DNA of 8,504 nt from an uncultured Prosthecobacter sp. (GCA_937941745.1 CALDGV010000313.1:1-8504), one strand, 5' to 3'. Shown: positions 1-6,640, counted from the first letter of the stretch. Numbers and translations are program-made. Notes: generated by a model from the letters alone, not told the origin.

Positions 1-794
1 GCTGGCAGGTTGCGGACCTCGCGCCGGTGCTGATGCGGGCCAAAGCGGACAGCGATCTCACCCGGCGTGAGAACTGGACTTTTGCTAGCGAGCTCGTGTT
101 TGAGGACATCCCCGAAACACGACTGCCGAACGCCTTTGGCCTGCCGTTTCATCCGATGGACCGGAAGAAGGTGACCTTCCTCGTGCCGCCCAAAGGACGA
201 GGCATCGCGCCGATGGGTTGGCTGGAGACGAACGTGGTGCAGTTCACCGATCCCACTCACGTCTGGCATGATCCGACGGGAAAAACCTTCCATCTTTGGA
301 TGCGCGCGAACACCGGCATGACGAACTATGCCGCCATCGCGCAGGTGAAGGAAAACGATGACGGCAGCATGACGACCTCGCTTGTGAAATCGCCCGCAGG
401 CACGCCGATGCTCTTCGCTCCCTGTCCAGGCGGTCAGATGCGCTTTCATTTGCTGTGGGATGAAAAGACAAAACTCTTCTGGCTGCTCGGATCGCAAGCC
501 ACCGACTCGATGATCCGCCCGGATTTGATGCCGAAGGAACGCTGGGGCACGCCGGACAACGAGCGGCACCGCCTGGTGCTGCATTTCTCCAAAAACATGA
601 TCGACTGGTGCTTCGCCGGACTTGTGGCGAAGGGCGATACGCCGAAGGAATCCCGCCACTATGCCAGCATGTGCATCGACGGTGAGGATCTCTGCATCGT
701 GAGCCGCAGCGGCGATGCAAAAGCGCATTCCGCGCACAACGGCAATTTAATCACTTTTCATCGAGTGCGGGCTTTTCGCTCGCTGGTCTATTGA
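1..794 (+). CDS. Sialidase-like (BNR/beta-propeller) protein, 5' end outside window
   Basis: The reading frame is open from base 3 through the window edge (W-Q-V-A-D-L-A-P before the first GTG at 27), so the gene starts upstream and about 263 C-terminal residues are visible. The motifs TDPTHVWHDPTGKTFHLWMR, CPGGQMRFHLLWDEKTKLFW and RHYASMCIDGEDLCIVSRSG look like successive blades of a five- or six-bladed propeller of the sialidase/GH43 type. I remember this as a conserved Planctomycetes/Verrucomicrobia family usually annotated exo-alpha-sialidase or hypothetical. It would be expected to bind or cleave glycans outside the cytoplasm, but any signal peptide lies beyond the window. The protein ends normally (NLITFHRV..FRSLVY, then TGA). 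I cannot identify a sialidase arginine triad, so activity is unproven; a non-catalytic glycan-binding propeller is the main alternative. Confidence 0.6.
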   Translation, partial: WQVADLAPVLMRAKADSDLTRRENWTFASELVFEDIPETRLPNAFGLPFHPMDRKKVTFLVPPKGRGIAPMGWLETNVVQFTDPTHVWHDPTGKTFHLWMRANTGMTNYAAIAQVKENDDGSMTTSLVKSPAGTPMLFAPCPGGQMRFHLLWDEKTKLFWLLGSQATDSMIRPDLMPKERWGTPDNERHRLVLHFSKNMIDWCFAGLVAKGDTPKESRHYASMCIDGEDLCIVSRSGDAKAHSAHNGNLITFHRVRAFRSLVY

Positions 795-1476
795 GGCGAG
801 ATGGCTTCTTTGAGTGAAGTATTTCTATCAGGCGCAGGAGGTCCTCCTCGCTGATGTCTACAAAGGAATCGATAGACTGCAGTGCTGCGATGACCTCCTC
901 ATGCGTCGGAGTCGCCGCTCGCTGTGGTGTTTCCTTGGCCGAACGGCTGAATGCCACGGGGTACCGTCGCCAGGGAAAAGCCTGATTGATCAATACAGCC
1001 AGAGTGACCATGACAACCGCGTTGGCGAGCACTGGCACGATGGCGAATTGGTAACCGAGGTGCTGAATGGCGTCGCCGCCCATCACCGCAGTGAATGCGG
1101 TGGCTCCTCCAGGAGGATGAATGCACCGGAGCTGCTGCATGAGTCCGACAGAAATTCCCACAGCGCATGCAGCGGCTAAAAAGGGAATTGGGATGTGTCG
1201 TGCGCAGGCGATGCCGACGAATGCGGAAAGCAGGTGACCCGCGAGCACAGGCCAGGGCTGTGAAAGCGGCCCGTGCGGCACTCCGAAAAGCAGCACGGCA
1301 CTGGCTCCCATTGAGGCAATGACGCAGCCGGCAGCCGCCAAGGGCAGCAGTGCCGTGGAGACGGCCATGAGCGCCAAAATCGACAGTCCAGCTCCGATCG
1401 CGGAGATGAGTTTTTCATGGTTGCTGATCTCGACGATTTCAATGCCGAGCCAGCTGCGCAATCTGGGGAGGGGCAT
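751..1476 (-). CDS. HPP family integral membrane protein
   Basis: The protein has 241 residues from the ATG at 1474-1476. It carries the family's signature: CIHPPGGATA at about residues 118-127, followed by FTAVMGG. Hydrophobic stretches at about 23-43, 45-65, 76-93, 96-113 and 142-166 fit the usual compact membrane bundle. The soluble C-terminal tail (about 170-241) has a short helical part (HEEVIAALQSID, EEDLLRLIEIL) and no CBS domains. HPP proteins are poorly characterised; a plant/cyanobacterial branch is linked to nitrite transport, but that cannot be transferred here. The gene is second after the DUF3088 gene. An in-frame TTG at 1504-1506 overlaps that gene's TGA and would add 10 residues. 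I prefer the ATG because it begins at MPLPRLRSWLGIE and has an AAGGA 11 nt upstream. The 3' end overlaps the opposite-strand sialidase-like gene by 44 bp. Confidence 0.9.
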   Translation of the reverse strand: MPLPRLRSWLGIEIVEISNHEKLISAIGAGLSILALMAVSTALLPLAAAGCVIASMGASAVLLFGVPHGPLSQPWPVLAGHLLSAFVGIACARHIPIPFLAAACAVGISVGLMQQLRCIHPPGGATAFTAVMGGDAIQHLGYQFAIVPVLANAVVMVTLAVLINQAFPWRRYPVAFSRSAKETPQRAATPTHEEVIAALQSIDSFVDISEEDLLRLIEILHSKKPSRLNRPASEKPALDEK

Positions 1477-1487
1477 GCTGCCGTGAG

Positions 1488-1492
1488 TCCTT
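1488..1492 (-). promoter_or_regulatory. Possible ribosome binding site for the HPP gene
   Basis: AAGGA on the minus strand lies 11 nt before the ATG at 1474-1476 and just after the DUF3088 stop. It is one of the few Shine-Dalgarno-like strings next to a start in this window, and it supports the ATG over the TTG at 1504-1506. The spacing is slightly long, so it is only suggestive. Confidence 0.35.
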
Positions 1493-1502
1493 GGGTGATC
1501 GC

Positions 1503-1850
1503 TCAATGAGGCATGCCTGTTCCATGAACATGGGCAAAGTAAGTCGCGATGTCTCGAGCGCCTTCGACAAAGGCATGCCCATGCGCACGCTGAAGGTTCA
1601 CTTCAGATGGCAGGCTCTGTGGTTCGTGGTGCAGGATCAACACTGGACAGCTTTGGTTAGCTTCGCCAAGAGCTGGCACCAGTTCAGGCCGAGGGCGCTG
1701 AAACGAGATGTAGTGCACTTCCACAGTCTGCTTGAGCAGCGGATAAAATTCCAGCAGGCCGGCTACTTCGGCGCATCCAGGGCAAAACCACGTGCGCGGG
1801 CCGTTGTCTAGAAAGTCAGGTTTGAGCAGGTAAAGCTGGTCACGGTTCAT
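1503..1850 (-). CDS. DUF3088 family thioredoxin-fold-like protein
   Basis: This is a small cytosolic protein of 115 residues with no signal peptide or membrane segment. I recognise the DUF3088 pattern: YLLKPDF near the N terminus, a CPGC (CxxC) pair at C23/C26, QRPRPELV around 51-58, GEANQSCPVLIL at about 62-73, and an ending of the form IATYFAHVHG..PH. The CxxC pair placed before a helix, with a later Ser-Cys-Pro that could be the cis-proline loop, suggests a thioredoxin-like redox or metal-binding protein. The family has no established function that I know of. The ATG at 1848-1850 has no Shine-Dalgarno, but a promoter-like pair ends only 11 nt upstream, so the transcript may be nearly leaderless. 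It appears to be the first gene of an operon with the HPP gene and is divergent from the MarR regulator. Confidence 0.82.
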   Translation of the reverse strand: MNRDQLYLLKPDFLDNGPRTWFCPGCAEVAGLLEFYPLLKQTVEVHYISFQRPRPELVPALGEANQSCPVLILHHEPQSLPSEVNLQRAHGHAFVEGARDIATYFAHVHGTGMPH

Positions 1851-1861
1851 GGTTGGTGAGC

Positions 1862-1892
1862 ATTAAACGTATCGTGTCGCGATATGTTTCAA
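1862..1892 (-). promoter_or_regulatory. Candidate sigma-70-type promoter of the DUF3088-HPP operon
   Basis: Read on the minus strand, TTGAAA (1887-1892; 5 of 6 match to TTGACA) and TTTAAT (1862-1867; 5 of 6 match to TATAAT) are separated by 19 bp. The spacer is longer than the usual 17 bp, a geometry often seen at regulated promoters. The start ATG (1848-1850) begins 11 nt after the -10 box, which predicts a 5' leader of only a few bases. Basis: seen by eye; the consensus in this phylum is not well known. Confidence 0.45.
1865..1889. promoter_or_regulatory. Imperfect palindrome, candidate MarR operator
   Basis: The left arm AAACGTATCG (1865-1874) and right arm CGATATGTTT (1880-1889) are inverted repeats with 9 of 10 bases matching, separated by TGTCG. 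The 25-bp element sits between a MarR-family regulator and the divergent DUF3088-HPP genes. It covers the whole spacer and edges of the minus-strand promoter, where bound protein would exclude RNA polymerase. MarR dimers typically bind palindromes of this size close to their own gene. Binding by this regulator is inference. Confidence 0.55.
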
Positions 1893-1937
1893 ACAAGCGC
1901 TGGCGCAGCATCGCGGGCCGTTGCACCTATCCTGCTC

Positions 1938-2375
1938 ATGGGCACCCGCAAAATCCCAACCAAGTCCCAGTATGAAGACCTGGCCGCGTTTCGCTTCGAA
2001 CTGCGGCAGTTTCTTCGTTTTAGCGAGGAAGCGGCGGCTGCGGCAGGTGTCACGGCGCAGCAGTATCAGGCGTTGCTGGTCATCAAGGGCTTTCCAGGCC
2101 GGGATTACGTCACTGTGGGTGAACTTGCGGAGCGACTGCTGATCCGCCACCATAGCGCAGTCGGTCTTGTTGATCGGCTCATGCATGAAGATCTCGTGAC
2201 CCGTAATGCTGCGGATGATGACCGGAGGCAGGTTCACATCCGCCTCACGCCTCGTGGCGATCTCGTGCTGGCCGACCTGGCAAGCATTCACCGGGAAAAG
2301 CTGCGTTTTGTCGGCCCAGAATTGAGGGCTTTGCTTCAGCGCGTCAACCAGGGCGAAAGCAAGCCGTTGGATTGA
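1938..2375 (+). CDS. MarR family winged-helix transcriptional regulator
   Basis: The protein has 145 residues from the ATG at 1938, the usual MarR length. It has an N-terminal dimerisation helix (YEDLAAFRFELRQFLRFSEE), then a helix-turn-helix at about 59-86 (TVGELAERLLIRHHSAVGLV), DRLMHEDLVTR, and the wing with the family hallmark DDDRRQVHIRLTPRG at about 93-107. There is no cysteine at all, so it is not a thiol-switch sensor of the OhrR type; a small ligand is more likely to control binding. An in-frame ATG at 1884 would add 18 unconserved residues, but that codon lies inside the palindrome at 1865-1889, so I prefer 1938. Neither start has a clear Shine-Dalgarno. The probable targets are itself and the divergent DUF3088-HPP pair. 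The exported hydrolase gene follows 63 bp downstream on the same strand and could be cotranscribed. Confidence 0.88.
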   Translation: MGTRKIPTKSQYEDLAAFRFELRQFLRFSEEAAAAAGVTAQQYQALLVIKGFPGRDYVTVGELAERLLIRHHSAVGLVDRLMHEDLVTRNAADDDRRQVHIRLTPRGDLVLADLASIHREKLRFVGPELRALLQRVNQGESKPLD

Positions 2376-2438
2376 GGTTTGTCATCCGCAGGGCAAAGAC
2401 TATCCATCATTCGCATGCAACCCTTCACCAGCCCAGCC

Positions 2439-3215
2439 ATGTCCGTTTTGAAACAGCTGCTTTTTGCATTTGTCGGTCTTGCTGGATCGCTAAGAGCGCA
2501 GGAAGACCTCAGCGCGAGCACCGAGTCCTACAAGATAGAAGGGAACAACGCCTACCTCTGTGCTGCTCCAAGACCAGCAGAGGGAAAGCCATGGATTTGG
2601 TATGCGCCAACGCTGCGAAGCCTGGCTTTTGGTGAGAGGAAAAGCTACTTTGATACCTTTCTGAGGGCAGGCATCAGCATAGCAGGTTTTGACCTGGGAG
2701 AGGTGCGGGGATCACCAGCAAGCACCGCGAAGTTCACCCTTTTTTACCGTGCGATGGTGAAGCGCGGGTTTTCTACGAAGCCGATCCTGCTCGGTCAGAG
2801 CCGTGGAGGCATGATGACGCTGGCGTGGGCATTTCGGAACCCCGACAAGGTGAGAGCCTGGGTGGGCATCTACCCTGTATGCAATCTCGCGAGCTGGCCG
2901 CTGAAGAACTCCAAAGCACAGACACTCGCGGATTTCGGTCTGCCGGAACCAGAACTGGCGATGCGTTTGAAGGAGTTCAATCCCATCGAGAACCTCGCCG
3001 GACTAGCCACGAACCAAGTGCCGATGTTTGCGGTGCATGGTGACAGTGACGTCGTTGTGCCTTATGACCACAACACGAAGCTGCTGAAAGAGCGTTATGA
3101 AGCTGCAGGCGGCTCCATCGAAGTGAAAATCATTCCAGGCGAAGGTCACAAGGTCGGGCCGTCCTTCTTTGCCTGTCAGGAGTTGGTCGATTTTGTCCTC
3201 AAGCAGGTGCCTTGA
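2439..3215 (+). CDS. Exported alpha/beta hydrolase (prolyl-oligopeptidase-like esterase/peptidase)
   Basis: The protein has 258 residues from the ATG at 2439. The N terminus is a good signal peptide (Lys5, hydrophobic 6-16, likely cleavage after LRA at about 20), so it is probably periplasmic or secreted. The hydrolase core shows the nucleophile elbow GQSRGG (Ser121), a strand-turn acid motif HGDSDVVVP (Asp204) and the histidine in GEGHKV (His237): a complete Ser-Asp-His triad. GFDLGEVRGSP upstream and GIYPVCNL after the elbow recall a Planctomycetes/Verrucomicrobia hydrolase family, known to me only as uncharacterised. An ester of a sugar or polysaccharide is a likely substrate, given the neighbours, but peptidase activity is not excluded. 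Other in-frame starts are ATG 2415 and TTG 2379; both place extra residues before the signal peptide. The stop lies 8 bp before the next gene's preferred ATG. Confidence 0.82.
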   Translation: MSVLKQLLFAFVGLAGSLRAQEDLSASTESYKIEGNNAYLCAAPRPAEGKPWIWYAPTLRSLAFGERKSYFDTFLRAGISIAGFDLGEVRGSPASTAKFTLFYRAMVKRGFSTKPILLGQSRGGMMTLAWAFRNPDKVRAWVGIYPVCNLASWPLKNSKAQTLADFGLPEPELAMRLKEFNPIENLAGLATNQVPMFAVHGDSDVVVPYDHNTKLLKERYEAAGGSIEVKIIPGEGHKVGPSFFACQELVDFVLKQVP

Positions 3216-3223
3216 TTCATCCC

Positions 3224-4546
3224 ATGATCGCGAAGTTGAGCCAATTCATCGTCATGCTGGTTGTCTTTTCAGCGGCTGCTGAACCTCGTATGAGCTTTCT
3301 GGTGAACGACAAGGTCAAGGTGGGAGTCGATCTCAACCTGGGTGGTGCCATCACATGGGTGTCTGGAAAGGATGGTGTGAACCGGGTGAACAATTTTGAT
3401 TATGGGAGGCAGATCCAGCTTTCGTATTTTTCAGGGCCGGTGCCTTTCGAGGCCGATGGAAAGAAGCCTGCAGAACATTGGAAGCATATCGGCTGGAATC
3501 CGATTCAGGCTGGGGATGATTTTCACCATGGCTCTCGGACGATCGAGCATCAGAACGATGGCCGACAGTTGCATGTGAAGTGCATTCCGCTCCAGTGGCC
3601 CTTGAACAACGTGCCTGGTGAATGCTCCTTGGAGTCGTGGCTTGAGCTTGATGGCCCTGTCTTGAAGGCACGGGCACGGCTGGCGAATGCCAGGGTTGAC
3701 AAGACACAGTATCCAGCCCGCCTGCAGGAACTGCCTGCGCTTTATGCCAATGCGGCCTTTCATCGTGTGGTCAGCTACACGGGGTCAGAGCCCTTCACGA
3801 ATGCAGCGATTCAGCTCATGCCGAAATCCGCCACCAAGCATCCATGGAGCTTCTGGCTGGGCACAGAGCAGTGGTCAGCTCTTCTGGATGAACACGACCA
3901 GGGACTTGGCCTCATCACGCCAGGGCGCATCTGGTTCACGGGGGGCTTTGCCGGCAGGCCTGGTGGTCATGATTCCTATGCGACGGACACGGGCTACCTG
4001 GCCGGTCAGGGTTTGGAAATTCTTGATCACAACATCGTGCATGAATTCCGTTACGAAGTGGTGGTGGGATCGCTGGATGAGATTCGTGCGAGGGCCAGGA
4101 TGCATGCTTCGAAGGAGTTGCCTTCATGGTCATTCACTCAGGATCGTCAGGGCTGGCATTATCGGGATGCCGAGGACAAGGGCTGGCCCATCCAAGGAGA
4201 GCTGAGGGTGGTGCCTGCCGGCCCAGATCCCCAGATGGTCAGCCCCATGCAGTTGTGGACTGCCGAGGACGCCCCTTTCCTCGTCCTGGAAGCTTCTTTT
4301 CAGACCAGCGAACCCTCGGCCACGCTTTACTGGCGGAAACTGGGTTCACAGGCTCCAGGTGCGGAGGATCACATCACTTTCCGAGTGCGGAACGATGGGC
4401 AGTTTCACCGTCATGTCGTGAACCTGTCCGCTTGCCGGAGCTACCAAGGTGCGATGGTGCAATTGCGGCTCGATCCAGTCTCGAAGGGCGATTCAGAGTC
4501 TCTGATCCAGGTGAAGTCCATTCGTCTCGCCCGTGAAGCGCCGTGA
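3224..4546 (+). CDS. Uncharacterised exported two-domain beta-rich protein, possibly carbohydrate-related
   Basis: The protein has 440 residues from the ATG at 3224, with a signal peptide (Lys4, hydrophobic about 8-18, cleavage near the AAAEP stretch). The N-terminal region (about 24-296) begins VKVGVDLNLGGAITWVSG and NFDYGRQIQLSYFSGP, which resembles the opening strands of a galactose-mutarotase-like super-sandwich. The C-terminal region (about 301-437) has the look of a jelly-roll carbohydrate-binding module: DPQMVSP, a TLYWRK strand, HITFRVRNDGQFHRHVVNL, then QLRLDP and a final IQVKSIRL strand. I recognise this style from secreted Planctomycetes/Verrucomicrobia proteins but cannot name a family. 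No catalytic residues can be assigned. An alternative TTG at 3212-3214 overlaps the hydrolase TGA as TTGA. Close linkage to the hydrolase suggests the two act on the same extracellular substrate. Confidence 0.72.
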   Translation: MIAKLSQFIVMLVVFSAAAEPRMSFLVNDKVKVGVDLNLGGAITWVSGKDGVNRVNNFDYGRQIQLSYFSGPVPFEADGKKPAEHWKHIGWNPIQAGDDFHHGSRTIEHQNDGRQLHVKCIPLQWPLNNVPGECSLESWLELDGPVLKARARLANARVDKTQYPARLQELPALYANAAFHRVVSYTGSEPFTNAAIQLMPKSATKHPWSFWLGTEQWSALLDEHDQGLGLITPGRIWFTGGFAGRPGGHDSYATDTGYLAGQGLEILDHNIVHEFRYEVVVGSLDEIRARARMHASKELPSWSFTQDRQGWHYRDAEDKGWPIQGELRVVPAGPDPQMVSPMQLWTAEDAPFLVLEASFQTSEPSATLYWRKLGSQAPGAEDHITFRVRNDGQFHRHVVNLSACRSYQGAMVQLRLDPVSKGDSESLIQVKSIRLAREAP

Positions 4547-4679
4547 GCCAGAACCGTCAAGTTTGCGCATCTTTGGTTCAAGGATTGGTGCTTGTTCGTG
4601 GTGGGAAAGGTGAGGCTTCTTCATAGTATGGGCAGGCAGTCCGAGCCTTCGTGAACACATCGGATTGCGCTTTCCTCCC
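4547..4679 (+). other. Intergenic gap before the FG-GAP gene
   Basis: This 133-bp gap is the longest without a gene in the window. I find no hairpin followed by a T run and no convincing -35/-10 pair; TAGTAT at 4624-4629 resembles a -10 box but has no partner at a suitable distance. The gap is long enough to hold an independent promoter for the FG-GAP gene. Confidence 0.4.
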
Positions 4680-6599
4680 ATGATGAAACTGCTGCTGACC
4701 TTTCTCCTGCTCGCTGCTTCCTGCAGGGCAGAGCCGCACCTGCCTCCGGGCACGAAAGCGCTGGCATCAGCGGCAGAGAAGGGGCGCGGCCCGCTGGCTC
4801 TGGTGAACTTGAATCATCATGTGCTGGGACATGCCCGTGTGTTTGGTGGCAAGCAGCCGGATTTGTTTGTGGCCGGCTATGGTGGACCGCAGGCGGTGCA
4901 TCTGTTCAAATGGGTGGACACGGCTGAAGATGGTGCGCCCGTGTTTGCGGAGCCGCTGATGGTCGAGTCTGCCTTCAAGGACAAGGGCAGCATCTTTCAA
5001 CGGCAGGACGGAGTGATCATTGGGTTGTGGATCAGCAAGGATGAACTGGTGACCACAGAATTTGACGATGAGAAGCTCAAGTTCCGCGAAACGAAGCGCG
5101 AAAAGCTGCCCAAGGCGGTGAAGTCGCCATCGAGCCTTGGCGTGCTGGTGAACAAGACTGGCTACGATCTTGCGTTCGAGATGTCGAATGGAGGCAAGGG
5201 CCCGGAAGGGCATCCATGGTCGGAAGACTGGCGGCCCTACAATGTCTCAGGCATCTCGAATGGCGAACTGCGCTACCGCTACCTGATCGGTTGGTCTTCC
5301 ACGGGAGAGGTGAAGCAGATGACGAAGACGAAGGAAGAGGTGTTCTTTTCGATGCACGGCATTACGGCCATGAATCTCGGCCAAGGGCATGAGCGCGACC
5401 TCATCACCGGCTCGCGGCAGGGAAATCTGGTGTTTTACCGCAACAAGGCAGTAAGTGGCTTTGATCTTGAAGCCAAGCGTCTGGTCGCGGGAGAGGATGG
5501 GAACGCATTGCGGCATCCAAGCATCAATCCAAGCGTGTGTGCCTACCCAGGAGGCTTGATTGCGTGTGGCGAAGGTTCGTTGTACTTTTACCGCTTCACC
5601 GGCACATGGGCGGCGACCGGTGCGCCCGTGTTTGTAGAACCCGTTTCCGTCTTGCAGGAGCATGCCGACCTTTACGCGGGAACGCTCCCCTCGCCGACGA
5701 CGGTGGATTGGAATGGCGATGGCTCGCTGGACGTCCTTGCGGGCAACTCCGAGGGGTTTGTGCTCTTCTTTGAAAACATTGGAAGTAATCAAGCACCCCG
5801 GTTTCTGCCTGCGACACGCGTGCAGGCTGGCGGCCGTGAGATTCAGGTGCAGGCGGGCTATTCGGGCAGCTTGCAAGGGCTGCAGGAGGCACGCTGGGGC
5901 TACCTTTCACCGAATGCGATCGATTGGAACGACGACGGCACACTCGATCTGATCACTGGCGACATCACCGGTGACTACATGATCTACCTCAATCGTGGCA
6001 CGAAGAGCGAGCCGAGGCTGGATGCCGCGCATCCGCTCTACTGTGACGGCATCGACCTGCACGGCATGTGGCGCTGCCGACCTGCGGTGGCAAAGATCAG
6101 CGGACGCATGGCGCTCGTCATCGTGGATGGCGATGACCACTTTCACCTCTACTGGCGCATTGACGACTACAATGTCGAAGACGGAGGCAAGCTGAAGCTC
6201 GCCGATGGCAAGTTCATTGGCACTAGTGGAGGTGTGGGGGGCAAGAGCGGGCGCTGCAAGCTCGACCTCTTTGATTGGAATGGTGATGGTCATCTCGACT
6301 TCGTCATCGGCGCCGGCCGCGTGGTATCCATTCCAGATCGTGAGACCGGCCTGCCCATGCCGACGATCGGCGTGAAGACGCTCGGCACACCGCTGCTGAT
6401 GCTCAACACGGGCAGGAACACCTTTGAACGGCCTGTGCCATTCCGTGATGAGACTGGGAAAATCATTCAGCCGGGTGGTGCGCATGAAACGGGAGCTGTT
6501 GGCACTCTTCTGGGCAGGGAAGGGCCCAATCTGCTGATCTGCAATGAGGCCGGGCGAATGTTCCTCCTGCCAGGGAAGGTGCTGCGGCCTGGACTTTAG
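4680..6599 (+). CDS. Exported FG-GAP/VCBS repeat beta-propeller protein
   Basis: The protein has 639 residues from the first of two adjacent ATGs (4680, 4683). Signal peptide: MMKLLLTFLLLAASC. The stretch LAAS-C could be a lipobox (Cys15), or signal peptidase I could cut after CRA; I cannot decide. Three calcium-loop motifs of the FG-GAP/VCBS type are clear: DWNGDGSLD (343-351), DWNDDGTLD (415-423) and DWNGDGHLD (532-540), each followed by strands such as VLAGNSEGFVLFFEN. Degenerate blades occur earlier (KQPDLFVAGYGG near 58-69; HERDLITGSRQGNLVFYRN near 237-255). The whole protein is probably one large propeller. In Verrucomicrobia and Planctomycetes such proteins are abundant at the cell surface and are thought to bind polymers or partner proteins; no enzymatic residues are visible. 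It reads in the same direction as the two exported proteins upstream, after a 133-bp gap. Confidence 0.85.
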   Translation: MMKLLLTFLLLAASCRAEPHLPPGTKALASAAEKGRGPLALVNLNHHVLGHARVFGGKQPDLFVAGYGGPQAVHLFKWVDTAEDGAPVFAEPLMVESAFKDKGSIFQRQDGVIIGLWISKDELVTTEFDDEKLKFRETKREKLPKAVKSPSSLGVLVNKTGYDLAFEMSNGGKGPEGHPWSEDWRPYNVSGISNGELRYRYLIGWSSTGEVKQMTKTKEEVFFSMHGITAMNLGQGHERDLITGSRQGNLVFYRNKAVSGFDLEAKRLVAGEDGNALRHPSINPSVCAYPGGLIACGEGSLYFYRFTGTWAATGAPVFVEPVSVLQEHADLYAGTLPSPTTVDWNGDGSLDVLAGNSEGFVLFFENIGSNQAPRFLPATRVQAGGREIQVQAGYSGSLQGLQEARWGYLSPNAIDWNDDGTLDLITGDITGDYMIYLNRGTKSEPRLDAAHPLYCDGIDLHGMWRCRPAVAKISGRMALVIVDGDDHFHLYWRIDDYNVEDGGKLKLADGKFIGTSGGVGGKSGRCKLDLFDWNGDGHLDFVIGAGRVVSIPDRETGLPMPTIGVKTLGTPLLMLNTGRNTFERPVPFRDETGKIIQPGGAHETGAVGTLLGREGPNLLICNEAGRMFLLPGKVLRPGL

Positions 6600-6620
6600 C
6601 CCATGCGAAAGGTTGGACCA

Positions 6621-6640
6621 CAGAGGTTGGAGTGCCTCTG
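6621..6640. other. Short inverted repeat in the gap before gntP
   Basis: CAGAGG (6621-6626) and CCTCTG (6635-6640) form a perfect 6-bp stem with an 8-nt loop, 22 bp after the FG-GAP stop codon. It is followed by an A-rich, not T-rich, stretch, so it does not look like an intrinsic terminator for the plus strand. It could be a weak transcript-end hairpin or chance. Confidence 0.25.

Noticed and set aside
719..735. GCGC-GGAAT-GCGC followed by TTTT on the minus strand, a possible terminator after the HPP gene
   Set aside because: The stem is only 4 bp and lies inside the coding sequence of the sialidase-like gene; too weak to call.
1863..2291. 142-residue open frame antisense to the MarR gene
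   Set aside because: The plus strand encodes a clear MarR protein; the antisense translation has no recognisable motif and is a shadow of GC-rich codon use.
4126..4536. 136-residue plus-strand frame inside the two-domain exported protein gene
   Set aside because: It is rich in Gly, Arg, Pro and Ser with no motif, and lies wholly inside a better-supported gene in another frame.
5247..5876. 209-residue open frame antisense to the FG-GAP gene
   Set aside because: No domain or plausible start context; the plus strand carries well-defined FG-GAP loops.
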